Assembly (NCBI GenBank): GCA_025361285.1
Contig: JANYAP010000161.1
Span: forward strand, 1-35,392
DNA: 35,392 nucleotides
Source: Bacteroidales bacterium
Lineage (GTDB): Bacteria > Bacteroidota > Bacteroidia > Bacteroidales > JAAUTT01
Direction: 5' to 3'
Under the pieces are notes generated by a model, which saw only the letters and a program-made list of their open reading frames with translations, was not told where the DNA came from and did not search any database. Numbering within the stretch: position 1 is the stretch's first letter; every line of letters starts with the position of its first letter. A program made the position numbers and the translations under genes. Shown here piece after piece: positions 14,568-23,163 of this stretch.

Positions 14568-14984
14568 ATGTTTATGACTTTAACAATAACCTCCACCGCC
14601 AACCTTCCCGCAGTTGCCAGCGAGTTCCTAAAAGCAACATCCGGCAAACGGCAATTTGCCTTTTATGGCAGCATGGGCGTTGGTAAAACAACGTTTATTA
14701 AAGAAATATGCAAACAACTAGGTGTAATTGAAGTGGTTACTAGCCCAACCTTTGCAATTGTTAACGAATATAATACTGCTGATAATCAAATCGTTTATCA
14801 TTTCGATTTTTATCGAATAAATAAAATAGAAGAGCTTTTCGATTTCGGCTACGAGGATTATCTTTTCAGTTCCAATTATTGCTTTATCGAATGGCCCGAA
14901 AAAGCCAACGGCGTACTTCCCGAACATATTCATTCTGTAAAAATTACCGAAATAGCCGATGGCAGCCGTATTGTAGAGTTCTAA
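14568..14984 (+). CDS. tsaE: TsaE, ATPase for tRNA threonylcarbamoyladenosine synthesis
   Basis: A 138-residue P-loop ATPase that works with TsaB and TsaD to add threonylcarbamoyl to A37 of tRNAs decoding ANN codons. The Walker A motif is GSMGVGKT (residues 34-41), followed by the family signature VTSPTFAIVNEY, then VYHFDFYRI and the CFIEWPEKANGVLP segment. Length is normal for the family. Two start codons in frame (14568 and 14574) are possible; the difference is two residues. The neighbourhood porX-tsaE-alanine dehydrogenase is, to my knowledge, recurrent in Bacteroidetes. Confidence 0.93.
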   Translation: MFMTLTITSTANLPAVASEFLKATSGKRQFAFYGSMGVGKTTFIKEICKQLGVIEVVTSPTFAIVNEYNTADNQIVYHFDFYRINKIEELFDFGYEDYLFSSNYCFIEWPEKANGVLPEHIHSVKITEIADGSRIVEF

Positions 14985-15069
14985 AAAAATATGCGCAAGA
15001 GTTGACAAAAACAACGAATTGTATTACTTTAGGACTGCATTTTCAACTCTACATCGAAACTACCTAACT

Positions 15070-16290
15070 ATGTCTCAACCAGATGTTTCACACAAAGCAT
15101 TTAATCTTCAGCAACAAGGCTTATTGCCACAAGAAGAAATACTCGACGTAGCAAAAAAGCAGTATCAACTGGTAATTGGTATTCCCAAAGAAACCGATAT
15201 TTACGAAAACCGAATACCGCTAACACCCGAAGCAGTTGAAGTTTTGGTGCAAAACGGGCATAAAGTGCTTATCGAAACCAATGCTGGCAAAGGCGCCAAC
15301 TATACCGATGCTCACTTTAGCGAACGCGGCGGTTTAATAATTGATGCTGCTCAGGTTTATAAAGCCGATATTATTCTTAAAATTGCGCCGCTTAATATTC
15401 ACGAAATAAGCCTGTTGAAGGAAAATCAGATTGTTTTTTCGTCGCTACATTATCGTAATCATTCCGAGGACTATATTCGCGGGTTAATTCAGAAACGCGT
15501 TACAGCCATAGCCTTCGAAAACATTAAGGACGACCATAATTGCTACCCTATTGTTCGAAGTATGAGCGAGATATCTGGAAATACAGCTATTCTAATTGCT
15601 GCCGAATATCTTAGCAACGTAAATGGCGGCAAAGGGGTTATGCTAGGCGGAATGACTGGCATTACACCTGCCGAAGTAGTTATTTTGGGTTCGGGAACAG
15701 CAGCCGAGTCGGCAGCACGCGCAGCACTAGGTTTGGGCGCTTTCGTGAAAATAATCGATAGTTCTATAAACCAAATGGAACGATTGCAAAATCATTTGGG
15801 CATGCGTTTATATACCTCAGTATTGCATCCACTGGTGCTTAAAAAGGCTTTGATATCGGCCGATGTGGTGATAGGTGCCATACATTTTACCGATACAAAC
15901 GCCAAATTTTATGTTACCGACGAAATGGTATCGAAAATGAAAAAAGGTTCGGTTATTGTCGATATTAGTATCGACCAGGGTGGATGCTTCGAAACTTCGG
16001 AATGCCGCACTCATGGCGATCCGGTATATAAAAAGCACGACGTAATTCATTACTGCGTACCTAATATTCCGTCGCGTGTGTCGCGAACAGCGTCTATTGC
16101 ACTTAGCAATATTATGGGACCAACGTTGCTCGAAATAGCCGAGTCGGGCGGACTTATTCCGCAACTGCGCTACGATATGGGCTTGCGGCAAGGCGTTTAC
16201 ATATACAACGGTATTCTTACCAATCATATAATTGGCAACCAGCTTGGTTTACCATCGCAAGATATAAATTTATTAATGGCTGCTTTTTAG
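15070..16290 (+). CDS. ald: Alanine dehydrogenase
   Basis: A 406-residue NAD-dependent enzyme catalysing reversible oxidative deamination of L-alanine to pyruvate and ammonium. The N-terminal half has [23 protein letters not shown] and SSLHYRNH; the Rossmann fold has [29 protein letters not shown]; the end has [14 protein letters not shown] and [16 protein letters not shown], which is typical for the AlaDH/PNT family. The frame is open back to a TTG at 15019, but ATG 15070 gives the length and N-terminus ([17 protein letters not shown]) seen in relatives and is chosen. It follows tsaE by 85 bp and precedes thyA by 22 bp. Confidence 0.9.
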   Translation: MSQPDVSHKAFNLQQQGLLPQEEILDVAKKQYQLVIGIPKETDIYENRIPLTPEAVEVLVQNGHKVLIETNAGKGANYTDAHFSERGGLIIDAAQVYKADIILKIAPLNIHEISLLKENQIVFSSLHYRNHSEDYIRGLIQKRVTAIAFENIKDDHNCYPIVRSMSEISGNTAILIAAEYLSNVNGGKGVMLGGMTGITPAEVVILGSGTAAESAARAALGLGAFVKIIDSSINQMERLQNHLGMRLYTSVLHPLVLKKALISADVVIGAIHFTDTNAKFYVTDEMVSKMKKGSVIVDISIDQGGCFETSECRTHGDPVYKKHDVIHYCVPNIPSRVSRTASIALSNIMGPTLLEIAESGGLIPQLRYDMGLRQGVYIYNGILTNHIIGNQLGLPSQDINLLMAAF

Positions 16291-16312
16291 CAGTTTACAT
16301 CTCTTTTTAAGT

Positions 16313-17107
16313 ATGCAACAATACCTTAATTTACTCGACCATGTTTTAACACATGGAACAAAAAAAACCGACAGAACAGGAACAGGCACTATTAGCACGT
16401 TCGGTTATCAAATGCGGTTCGACCTTTCGAAAGGTTTTCCGCTGCTAACAACTAAAAAACTCCATACAAAATCTATTTTGCACGAACTCCTTTGGTTTTT
16501 GAAAGGATCGTGCAATACCAAGTATTTGAAAGACAACGGAGTAACTATTTGGAATGAATGGGCTGATGCCGATGGTAATCTAGGTCCTGTTTATGGGTAT
16601 CAATGGCGGTCGTGGCCAGCTGCCGATGGTAAGCAAATCGACCAAATATCGCAAGTAATTGATTCTATTAAAAATAACCCCGATTCGCGCCGCCATATTG
16701 TTTGCGCTTGGAATGTGGGCGAGATTGACAAAATGGCGCTTCCGCCATGCCATATTTTATTTCAGTTTTATGTTGCCGATGGTCGTCTTTCGTGCCAAAT
16801 GTACCAGCGAAGCGCCGATATTTTTCTTGGTGTGCCGTTTAACATAGCATCGTATTCGTTTCTGCTACACATGTTTGCACAGGTTACAAACCTTCAGGTG
16901 GGCGAGTTTATACATACTTTAGGCGATGCTCATATTTACCTTAACCATATCGATCAGGTTAAGCTCCAATTGAGCCGCGAGCCACGCGCATTACCGCAGT
17001 TAAAGCTGAATCCGTTAATTACATCTATTTTCGACTTTTCGTTCAACGATTTCGCTATTGAAGGTTACAACCCGCATCCTCACATAAAAGGCGAAATTGC
17101 AGTTTAA
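16313..17107 (+). CDS. thyA: Thymidylate synthase
   Basis: A 264-residue classical thymidylate synthase making dTMP from dUMP with methylene-tetrahydrofolate as carbon donor and reductant. Motifs: [12 protein letters not shown], the catalytic C146 in [13 protein letters not shown], the dUMP-contacting [21 protein letters not shown] and the C-terminal [14 protein letters not shown]. Length and motifs are complete. The product dihydrofolate is recycled by DHFR, whose gene follows 200 bp downstream on the same strand, with two palindromic elements in between. Confidence 0.97.
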   Translation: MQQYLNLLDHVLTHGTKKTDRTGTGTISTFGYQMRFDLSKGFPLLTTKKLHTKSILHELLWFLKGSCNTKYLKDNGVTIWNEWADADGNLGPVYGYQWRSWPAADGKQIDQISQVIDSIKNNPDSRRHIVCAWNVGEIDKMALPPCHILFQFYVADGRLSCQMYQRSADIFLGVPFNIASYSFLLHMFAQVTNLQVGEFIHTLGDAHIYLNHIDQVKLQLSREPRALPQLKLNPLITSIFDFSFNDFAIEGYNPHPHIKGEIAV

Positions 17108-17115
17108 AAATAGGT

Positions 17116-17207
17116 TTTCACGCAAAGGTCGCAAAGAAAAAAGCGCAAAGAATTATAAATAAAGCCTTTGCGTACTTTGCGAAAATCTTTGCGTTCTTTT
17201 CGTGAAA
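17116..17207. repeat. Imperfect palindromic intergenic repeat (CGCAAAG type)
   Basis: The left half (TTTCACGCAAAGGTCGCAAAG) and the complement of the right half (TTTCACGAAAAGAACGCAAAG) are clearly related, with GCAAAG words repeated along both arms. The element lies between thyA and folA. Similar CGCAAAG-rich intergenic sequences are common in Bacteroidetes; no function is established. Confidence 0.65.
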
Positions 17208-17212
17208 TGCTC

Positions 17213-17266
17213 ATTAGTGTTACAAAGAAAACTCGTTAAAAACAGAGTTTTCTTATAGGCACTAAT
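17213..17266. repeat. Inverted-repeat element with MITE-like ends, 54 bp
   Basis: The arms 17213-17234 and 17245-17266 pair over 22 bp with 17 matches, including a perfect 10-bp inner stem (AAGAAAACTC/GAGTTTTCTT). The outer end read inward from the right is TTAATTAGTGCCTAT, close to the end of the 155-bp element at 12281-12435 (TTAATTAGTGTCTAT). It could be a short relative or internal deletion. The hairpin could also act as a weak terminator after thyA. Confidence 0.55.
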
Positions 17267-17306
17267 TAAAATAATAACTTCCAGAATAATTACCTATTTT
17301 TTTACT

Positions 17307-17801
17307 ATGAAACCCATTTCCATAATAGTTGCAATAGCCGAAAATAATGCCATTGGTAAGGATAATATGCTACTTTGGCATTTGCCCAACGATTTGAAAC
17401 GTTTTAAGCTAATAACCGAAGGTTACAAAATTATTATGGGCAAAAACACGTATTATTCACTCCCTAAGCGACCTTTGCCAAAGCGAACAAACGTAATTTT
17501 AACCGATGTTAAAGATGAGCAAATTGACGATTGCCTAATGGTGTATTCAATTGATGATGTTATAGATAAGTGCGACAACGAAAAGGAAAACTTTATTATT
17601 GGTGGCGCTTCGGTGTATCGTCAGTTTCTTACAATTGCTCAAACGCTGCACATAACATGGGTTCATGCCAATTTCGAAGGAGACGTTTTCTTCCCCGAAA
17701 TAGACAGTAAAATTTGGATTGAAACCGATGTTGAGCATCACGTAAAGGACGAGAAACACCCCTACGATTACTCGTTTGTAACTTATAAACGGAAAGAATA
17801 A
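17307..17801 (+). CDS. folA: Dihydrofolate reductase
   Basis: A 164-residue enzyme reducing dihydrofolate to tetrahydrofolate with NADPH. Typical features are the start ISIIVAIAENNAIGKDNMLLWHLPNDLKRFK (substrate and Met20-loop region with the WxLPxDL motif), IIMGKNTYYSLPKRPLPKRTNVILT (NADPH-binding), and FIIGGASVYRQFL. Length is normal. It pairs functionally with thyA just upstream. It ends 7 bp from the stop of kup on the other strand, leaving almost no room for a terminator. Confidence 0.96.
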   Translation: MKPISIIVAIAENNAIGKDNMLLWHLPNDLKRFKLITEGYKIIMGKNTYYSLPKRPLPKRTNVILTDVKDEQIDDCLMVYSIDDVIDKCDNEKENFIIGGASVYRQFLTIAQTLHITWVHANFEGDVFFPEIDSKIWIETDVEHHVKDEKHPYDYSFVTYKRKE

Positions 17802-17808
17802 GAAAGCC

Positions 17809-19752
17809 TTATCCTATTCTAATAAGCTTACTCTTAACTCGTTGATCGGTTGAGAGAGGCACTTTTTCAACTAAAATATTGCTGGTGTCGAGGTTAAGTG
17901 CTTTTTCTTCGGCAATGCCTAAATTTCGCACAATATGGTAGGTGTTCATTATAAACTTCTGACGCATTGTAAGTTTAAGATCGTATGTAGCAATTCTATC
18001 GATAAGTACGAACTGAAAATCGCCATTAACATGATGCTTTCTAAGCGATTCGTAACGTGAGAAAATATCAACCTCGCCCTTTTCAACCATATCGTCTAAC
18101 ACTTGCTTAAAATAGTGATTTATACGTGGTTCCACTTTAAAGCCAAGCCGAAAATCGACTTTAATAACCTTACCAGGAATAAATTGGGTAACTTCGTATT
18201 CGAACGTATTTGGCTCATCTACAACATCAACGTGCAAAAACCAATATACATCGGCACGTTTGGGTTGTTTACTAATGATGGAATAAATAATTTTCGATTC
18301 AATTTCGGCTTTTCTATTGGCCTTGGTAAGATAAACCAAATTGGTGGCGTATTTAGGAACCGATTGGTCCTCGCCAAGCGATTTAAGAATATCAAGATAA
18401 TCGGTAATTCGAACGAACAACATATAAGTGTTTTTAAGCCTGCGTCCATTATACCATGTATACATAATTATACCAAACACACCTGCTAACGCTATTGTAA
18501 CCCAGCCTCCGTGCTTAAATTTATTTAAATTTGCGATAAGAAATGACGATTCGATTATTAAAAACAGCGATGACATAAAAAAAACTACTATAACCGAAAA
18601 TCTATGATACAGATATATGGTTAATAACATTGTAGTCATTAACATAGTTATTGTAATAGAAAGCCCATAAGCAGCTTCCATATTGGTCGATTTTTCAAAG
18701 TACAAAACTACAAGCACGCACGAAATCCATAAAAACCAATTAATTTTAGGAATATACAATTGTCCTTTTAAATCAGTTGGATATGTTATTTTTAGTTTTG
18801 GCCAAAAATTTAACGATATAGCTTCGCTGACAAGTGTAAACGACCCGCTAATTAATGCTTGACTGGCAATAATTGATGCGGAAGTTGCTAATAAAATGCC
18901 AGGAATTAAAAACCAAGGTGGCATTATTGCAAAAAATGGATTTTGCTCTTTAGCATCCAAGTGGTTCAGAAGAATCCAAGCTCCCTGTCCTAAATAATTC
19001 AATATCAATGTAGTCTTTACAAAAATCCATGAGATGCGAATGTTTTTTATTCCGCAATGTCCAATGTCGGAATAAAGAGCTTCGGCTCCAGTGGTTGCCA
19101 AAAAAACAGCACCTAATATTAAAAAGCCTCCGGGATAATCACGTAGTAAATGAATTCCATATTTTGGGTTGAATGCATTAATTATATCGGGGTATTTAAG
19201 TATTTGCACCAATCCTAAAACCCCTAGTGTTGAAAACCAAAAAAACATTATTGGGCCAAACGATTTTCCAAGAAACTTTGTTCCAAATTGCTGAATAACA
19301 AATATTAACGAAAGTATAACTAATACAATGGTAACAACCGGAATTTGGTTATTTATTAATTGAAGCCCTTCGACAGCCGATGTAACTGTAATTGCAGGAG
19401 TTATTATTCCATCTGCTAATAGTGCACTACCGCCAATAATAGCAAAAATATAAGCCCATGCTTTTCTTCTGCGAATTAGGGCAAATAGGGCAAAAATTCC
19501 ACCTTCTCCCTTATTATCGGCTCTAAGGGTAATGATTACATATTTTACAGTAGTTTGAAGGGTTAGAGTCCATATTACACATGATATTGCACCAAGAATT
19601 GTTTCGCGGTTTATTATATGCAAACCACCTAAAATTGCTTGAAACACATATAAAGGCGAAGTCCCAATATCACCGTAAACAATTCCTAACGTGATAATTA
19701 GTCCGGTTACGGTAAGTTTATTAACGCCATTACCAGCATGTTGTGTTCTCAT
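17809..19752 (-). CDS. kup: Kup-type potassium uptake protein
   Basis: A 647-residue K+/H+ symporter of the HAK/KUP/KT family. The N-terminal signature LGIVYGDIGTSPLYVFQ is present, followed by about twelve membrane segments (residues 12-430), GEGGIFALFALIRRRK, and the ATTGAEALYSDIGHCG motif. A C-terminal cytoplasmic domain of about 200 residues follows. Length is close to that of E. coli Kup (622). A possible -7 element (19803-19810) lies about 50 bp upstream. It is monocistronic by layout and converges on folA. Confidence 0.96.
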   Translation of the reverse strand: MRTQHAGNGVNKLTVTGLIITLGIVYGDIGTSPLYVFQAILGGLHIINRETILGAISCVIWTLTLQTTVKYVIITLRADNKGEGGIFALFALIRRRKAWAYIFAIIGGSALLADGIITPAITVTSAVEGLQLINNQIPVVTIVLVILSLIFVIQQFGTKFLGKSFGPIMFFWFSTLGVLGLVQILKYPDIINAFNPKYGIHLLRDYPGGFLILGAVFLATTGAEALYSDIGHCGIKNIRISWIFVKTTLILNYLGQGAWILLNHLDAKEQNPFFAIMPPWFLIPGILLATSASIIASQALISGSFTLVSEAISLNFWPKLKITYPTDLKGQLYIPKINWFLWISCVLVVLYFEKSTNMEAAYGLSITITMLMTTMLLTIYLYHRFSVIVVFFMSSLFLIIESSFLIANLNKFKHGGWVTIALAGVFGIIMYTWYNGRRLKNTYMLFVRITDYLDILKSLGEDQSVPKYATNLVYLTKANRKAEIESKIIYSIISKQPKRADVYWFLHVDVVDEPNTFEYEVTQFIPGKVIKVDFRLGFKVEPRINHYFKQVLDDMVEKGEVDIFSRYESLRKHHVNGDFQFVLIDRIATYDLKLTMRQKFIMNTYHIVRNLGIAEEKALNLDTSNILVEKVPLSTDQRVKSKLIRIG

Positions 19753-19802
19753 TAAGCTGCTTTTCGGTTTTTAAGAAAGAATTGAACTGAAAAAAAGTGT
19801 GG

Positions 19803-19810
19803 CAAAGGTA
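19803..19810 (-). promoter_or_regulatory. Possible -7 promoter element for kup (TACCTTTG)
   Basis: On the minus strand the sequence reads TACCTTTG, a full match to TAnnTTTG, 50 bp before the kup start codon. The -33 part is not clear. Confidence 0.45.
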
Positions 19811-19873
19811 ATCAAGAACTTAATATAAAATATAAATGAATCGTCAATAAATTAACTTTGCCAGTTGCGAGCC

Positions 19874-21097
19874 TTATTCGGCGGATATTTTATTTTGAAG
19901 CATATTGCAACCGAATGTTTTACCAAACTCGACATATTGATCGGCTTTACCGTCGTGTGGGAAAAATTTACTTGCCATGCCTTCTTGTATTAAATTGAAT
20001 TTCAGAGCTTTTAAATTTGCCTCAATAATTTTAATAGCCTCGCCACTCCATCCATACGACCCAAAACACGATGCAAGTTTTAACCTATCGCGCAACGGAT
20101 TAACTACTGAAAACAAGCGGTATATTGGCAGAAGTGTATTTTGGTTTATGGTTGGCGAACCGATAATGAGACCATTAGATCGAGTAAGTTGTTCATCAAT
20201 GTCGCCAAGCAATGTAGCCTCCAAATCAATTACGTTTACATCAAAATCGCCCGAAAGGTGTATTCCTTCTTTAATTTTGTGGGCCATTTCCTTTGTGTAT
20301 CCATAAGCTGAAACATAAGTAATTAGTACTCTGTTTTCCTTATGCCCCACTTTCTCAATAAACTCCTTCGCCCATGTTTCGGTCTGATTAACAATATGTT
20401 TCCAGTTAGTTCTCAAAATAGGACCATGTCCGGTGCATATAGCGTCAATTTCGAGTGGTCGAATTTTTTCGATTGCCTTAAGCATAAATTTGCTAAATGG
20501 CTGAAGAATAACATCAAAGTAGTATTTGAAGGAATCAAAGTAATTACCAACCAAATCGTCGAACATAGCTTCGTGGCAGAAGTGAGCCCCGAATGAATCG
20601 CAAGTAAATAATATCTTATCTTCAACCAGATAGGTGTAAATGGAATCGGGCCAATGAAGGTTGGGAGCTCCAATAAATTTAAGTGTTTTGTTGCCTAAAT
20701 CGAGAGTATCGCCATCCTTAACTTTTAGGGATTTAAATGGAACGCCCACAATATCTTGCAAATAATTTAATGCTTGTCCGCTGCCAACTACTGTAGCGTT
20801 TGGGGCAATATCGAGTAAATATTTTAAGCTGCCGGAATGGTCGGGCTCGGTGTGATCGAGAATTATATATTGAATTTCGTTTGGGTCGGTAACTCGCTTA
20901 ACCTTATTTAGATATACGTCTGTAAACTTGTCTTTCGATGTTTCGATTATTACCTTTTTGTCGGCATTTATAAAATACGAATTGTAGGTTGTTCCGTATT
21001 TAGTTTCCATAACTACATCGAAGGTAACAATGTCATAATCAAGAACTCCAATCCATTTAACATCGAGGGTTACATCTAAAACTTTATCGTCAATCAT
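19874..21097 (-). CDS. FprA-type flavodiiron protein
   Basis: A 407-residue A-type flavoprotein that reduces O2 to water and/or NO to N2O, protecting anaerobes. The N-terminal metallo-beta-lactamase-like domain carries the diiron motif H82-x-E84-x-D86-H87 (DHTEPDHSG) and the CTGHGPI His. The C-terminal flavodoxin domain begins near VLITYVSAYGYTKEMAHKI (FMN loop). No rubredoxin domain is fused, so a separate electron donor is needed. The frame is open to a TTG at 21139, but that codon lies in a terminator hairpin, so ATG 21097 is chosen. The family fits the anaerobic lifestyle suggested by buk. Confidence 0.93.
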   Translation of the reverse strand: MIDDKVLDVTLDVKWIGVLDYDIVTFDVVMETKYGTTYNSYFINADKKVIIETSKDKFTDVYLNKVKRVTDPNEIQYIILDHTEPDHSGSLKYLLDIAPNATVVGSGQALNYLQDIVGVPFKSLKVKDGDTLDLGNKTLKFIGAPNLHWPDSIYTYLVEDKILFTCDSFGAHFCHEAMFDDLVGNYFDSFKYYFDVILQPFSKFMLKAIEKIRPLEIDAICTGHGPILRTNWKHIVNQTETWAKEFIEKVGHKENRVLITYVSAYGYTKEMAHKIKEGIHLSGDFDVNVIDLEATLLGDIDEQLTRSNGLIIGSPTINQNTLLPIYRLFSVVNPLRDRLKLASCFGSYGWSGEAIKIIEANLKALKFNLIQEGMASKFFPHDGKADQYVEFGKTFGCNMLQNKISAE

Positions 21098-21138
21098 AAA
21101 ACTATCTTGGAAATATTGGTTATATATTTTAAAATACA

Positions 21139-21159
21139 AAAGCCCCTATTCGGGGCTTT
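21139..21159 (-). terminator. Rho-independent terminator (minus strand)
   Basis: Perfect 8-bp stem: AAAGCCCC at 21139-21146, a 5-nt loop, GGGGCTTT at 21152-21159. On the minus strand TTTTGTATTTT follows. It ends the transcript of the Cys-rich peptide gene and stands 41 bp upstream of the flavodiiron ATG. Confidence 0.85.
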
Positions 21160-21179
21160 AAAAACACTATAGTTTAAGC

Positions 21180-21410
21180 TTACTTTACCGACTTATCTTT
21201 ACAGCACTTAGCTTTATCGGCTTTAGTGCATTCTCCCTTTTTCTTAGCTTCGGCGCACTTAACCGAATCCTTTGCATGGCAGCATTTTTTAGATTTCAAT
21301 GAATCTGCTTCGCATTTAGCTTTTTCTTTTGGAGGATTATCGCAAAACGCCGGAGCTGAAAAAGCAACTAAAAATAAAGCTAATGTAATGATTGATAATA
21401 CTTTTTTCAT
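21180..21410 (-). CDS. Small secreted Lys- and Cys-rich peptide, unknown function
   Basis: A 76-residue precursor with a signal peptide (MKKVLSIITLALFLVAFSAPAFC). Another in-frame ATG two codons upstream (21416) is possible. The mature part, about 53 residues, is mostly Lys, Ala, Asp/Glu and Cys with KC, KKCC, VKC, GEC and KCC motifs; with the Cys at the signal end there are eight cysteines. This could be a disulfide-linked or metal-binding peptide, but no known family (including metallothioneins) is recognised. A full-match -7 element lies about 30 bp upstream and a strong terminator directly downstream, so it is a one-gene unit. Confidence 0.75.
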   Translation of the reverse strand: MKKVLSIITLALFLVAFSAPAFCDNPPKEKAKCEADSLKSKKCCHAKDSVKCAEAKKKGECTKADKAKCCKDKSVK

Positions 21411-21436
21411 ATACATATTATTTTAAATGTGAGCTA

Positions 21437-21444
21437 CAAATATA
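21437..21444 (-). promoter_or_regulatory. Possible -7 promoter element for the Cys-rich peptide gene (TATATTTG)
   Basis: The minus strand reads TATATTTG, matching TAnnTTTG, about 27 bp before ATG 21410. A -33 element was not evident. Confidence 0.5.
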
Positions 21445-21477
21445 CAAAAAATATGCATAGAAAATTAAATTTAAATA

Positions 21478-22137
21478 TTACTCGAAATATCCTATAATTG
21501 TTTTATTACCAACTACTTTATCGTTCAATTGAACATTAATTTTAGTATTTAGCGGTAAAAACAAATCAACTCTCGACCCAAATTTTATAAACCCAAAGTC
21601 ATCTCCTTGATTTACAATGGAATCGACTTTAGAATAGGCTACAATTCGTCGTGCAACGGCACCAGCAATTTGTCGAACAAGCAATTCTATACCATTAGCC
21701 GTTTTAAGAACCAAAGTGGTACGCTCGTTATGTGTTGACGATTTAGGATGCCAAGCTACCAAATATTCGCCTTTATGGTATTGATAATAAGCAACTTTAC
21801 CGCTTACAGGGTAACGATTTACGTGAACATTTAATGGCGACATAAATATTGAAACTTGCAAGCGATTTTCTTTAAAGTACTCACTTTCAATAGCTTCCTC
21901 AATTACAACTACTTTTCCATCGGCTGGCGCAAAAATAGCATTCTCGTTTTTTACAAGTGTGCGTATTGGATTGCGAAAAAACCACAAAACAAATAGCATT
22001 ATTAAGCCCGATAACACCGCTATAGGAAGAGTGATAATAATTGTACAACAGCAAAAAGCATTCAATAAAACATTGAATACCAACAAAATAATAAAGATAA
22101 CTGATATTATTGTATATCCTTCCTTATGTATAGTCAT
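21478..22137 (-). CDS. psd: Phosphatidylserine decarboxylase (short, PSD-A-like type)
   Basis: A 219-residue proenzyme that makes phosphatidylethanolamine from phosphatidylserine. Two hydrophobic segments (about residues 10-30 and 34-54) anchor it in the membrane. The catalytic part has FAPADGKVVVIEE, SIFMSPLNVHVNRYPVSGKV and the self-cleavage site GS at 187-188 (FIKFGSRVDLFLP), where the Ser becomes the pyruvoyl group. Length fits the short archaeal-like type found in many Bacteroidetes. Its start is 1 bp after the cdsA stop codon, so the two are surely co-transcribed and act in one pathway. Confidence 0.93.
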   Translation of the reverse strand: MTIHKEGYTIISVIFIILLVFNVLLNAFCCCTIIITLPIAVLSGLIMLFVLWFFRNPIRTLVKNENAIFAPADGKVVVIEEAIESEYFKENRLQVSIFMSPLNVHVNRYPVSGKVAYYQYHKGEYLVAWHPKSSTHNERTTLVLKTANGIELLVRQIAGAVARRIVAYSKVDSIVNQGDDFGFIKFGSRVDLFLPLNTKINVQLNDKVVGNKTIIGYFE

Positions 22138-22138
22138 A

Positions 22139-22975
22139 TTAAAAAAGTATTATGGCAGTTTTTAGCTGCAAATATAAGAATACTATTGGAGCGGAGCAAA
22201 TAACGGAGTCGAAACGATCTAAAATTCCTCCATGTCCGGGCAAAATTGTACCTGAATCTTTTACGTTAAGGCTACGTTTTAAAAGCGATTCAACTAAGTC
22301 GCCAAGCACTCCAAAAATGCTAATTATTGTTGCAATAACAACCCAATCTACTACTGTTAATACGGTAAAGTATTTCGAAATAACAACTGCAATTAATTGT
22401 GTAATAACTACGCCACCAACAAAACCCTCCCACGATTTTTTTGGCGAAACACGTTTAAAAAGAGGATGTTTGCCTATTGAAATGCCAACCAAATATGCTC
22501 CAGTATCGCTGGCCCATTGCAAAAAGAAAAAGCCCAAAATTACTGTGGCACTATAGCCAGCAATCGATGCGCTATTAAACCCATTCAATATAAGTAACGA
22601 GAATGGTATTGCAACATAAATAACGCCTAAAAAAGTAAGAGCAATATTCTGAAAAGGGTTGTCGAATTTACGGTATAACTCAACAATAAAAGTTATTGAA
22701 AGAAGGGGAACGACAAGTAAATAAGCTGCAATACTAACATAACCAATTGCATACAAACAAGTTATGCAATAAAACAACAATCCAATTGCGATGCCTAACG
22801 TTTTATTCGCTTTTACGTTGTTTGTTTCGTTAAATAGCCCAAAAAACTCAATCATTCCAAATACCAAAACCAAGCCAAACAAGAAAAATAGCGAAAATGG
22901 GCTAAATAATATGGCTGATACCAGTAAAGCAACTAAAACAACACCAGTAATAGCACGCGTAAATATCTTTTTCAA
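22139..22975 (-). CDS. cdsA: Phosphatidate cytidylyltransferase (CDP-diglyceride synthase)
   Basis: A 278-residue membrane enzyme making CDP-diacylglycerol from phosphatidate and CTP. It has about seven to eight membrane segments and the C-terminal CDS signature: SPKKSWEGFVGG, then GDLVESLLKRSLNVKDSG and LPGHGGILDRFDSVICSAP. The start is a TTG at 22975 (MKKIFTRAITG); no ATG is suitable, as the next Met is at residue 41. It is followed directly by psd. It lies downstream of ftsH, with a palindromic repeat between. Confidence 0.93.
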   Translation of the reverse strand: MKKIFTRAITGVVLVALLVSAILFSPFSLFFLFGLVLVFGMIEFFGLFNETNNVKANKTLGIAIGLLFYCITCLYAIGYVSIAAYLLVVPLLSITFIVELYRKFDNPFQNIALTFLGVIYVAIPFSLLILNGFNSASIAGYSATVILGFFFLQWASDTGAYLVGISIGKHPLFKRVSPKKSWEGFVGGVVITQLIAVVISKYFTVLTVVDWVVIATIISIFGVLGDLVESLLKRSLNVKDSGTILPGHGGILDRFDSVICSAPIVFLYLQLKTAIILF

Positions 22976-23042
22976 TGTTGATTTTGTTTAAAATAATCTA
23001 AAATAAAACAAACAATTGTACAACTACAATAAAAATATTTTT

Positions 23043-23092
23043 GCCACAGATTCACAGATAATTTGATTGTGAGAAATCTGTGAATCTGTGGC
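23043..23092. repeat. Palindromic intergenic repeat (GCCACAGATTCACAGAT)
   Basis: A perfect 17-bp inverted repeat, arms 23043-23059 and 23076-23092, with a 16-nt loop. It lies between the end of ftsH and the start of cdsA. The plus strand is followed by a T-run, the minus strand by a weaker one. Similar CCACAGATT repeats are widespread in Bacteroidetes intergenic DNA; it may serve as a terminator after ftsH. Confidence 0.75.
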
Positions 23093-23163
23093 ATATTTTT
23101 TTTAATCTTTCGGTTTGAATTTTTCAAACACAAAGCGGAAGGATTGGCAAAATTTGCAATCAG

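Noticed and set aside
15019-15069. 17-residue N-terminal extension of alanine dehydrogenase
   Set aside because: It starts at a TTG and has no counterpart in the family; ATG 15070 fits.
17802-17808. Shared bidirectional terminator between folA and kup
   Set aside because: Only 7 bp separate the stops and I see no strong stem there; overlap of transcripts is more likely.
21098-21139. TTG start for the flavodiiron protein at 21139
   Set aside because: It would lie in the terminator hairpin of the upstream gene; ATG 21097 gives the usual family N-terminus.
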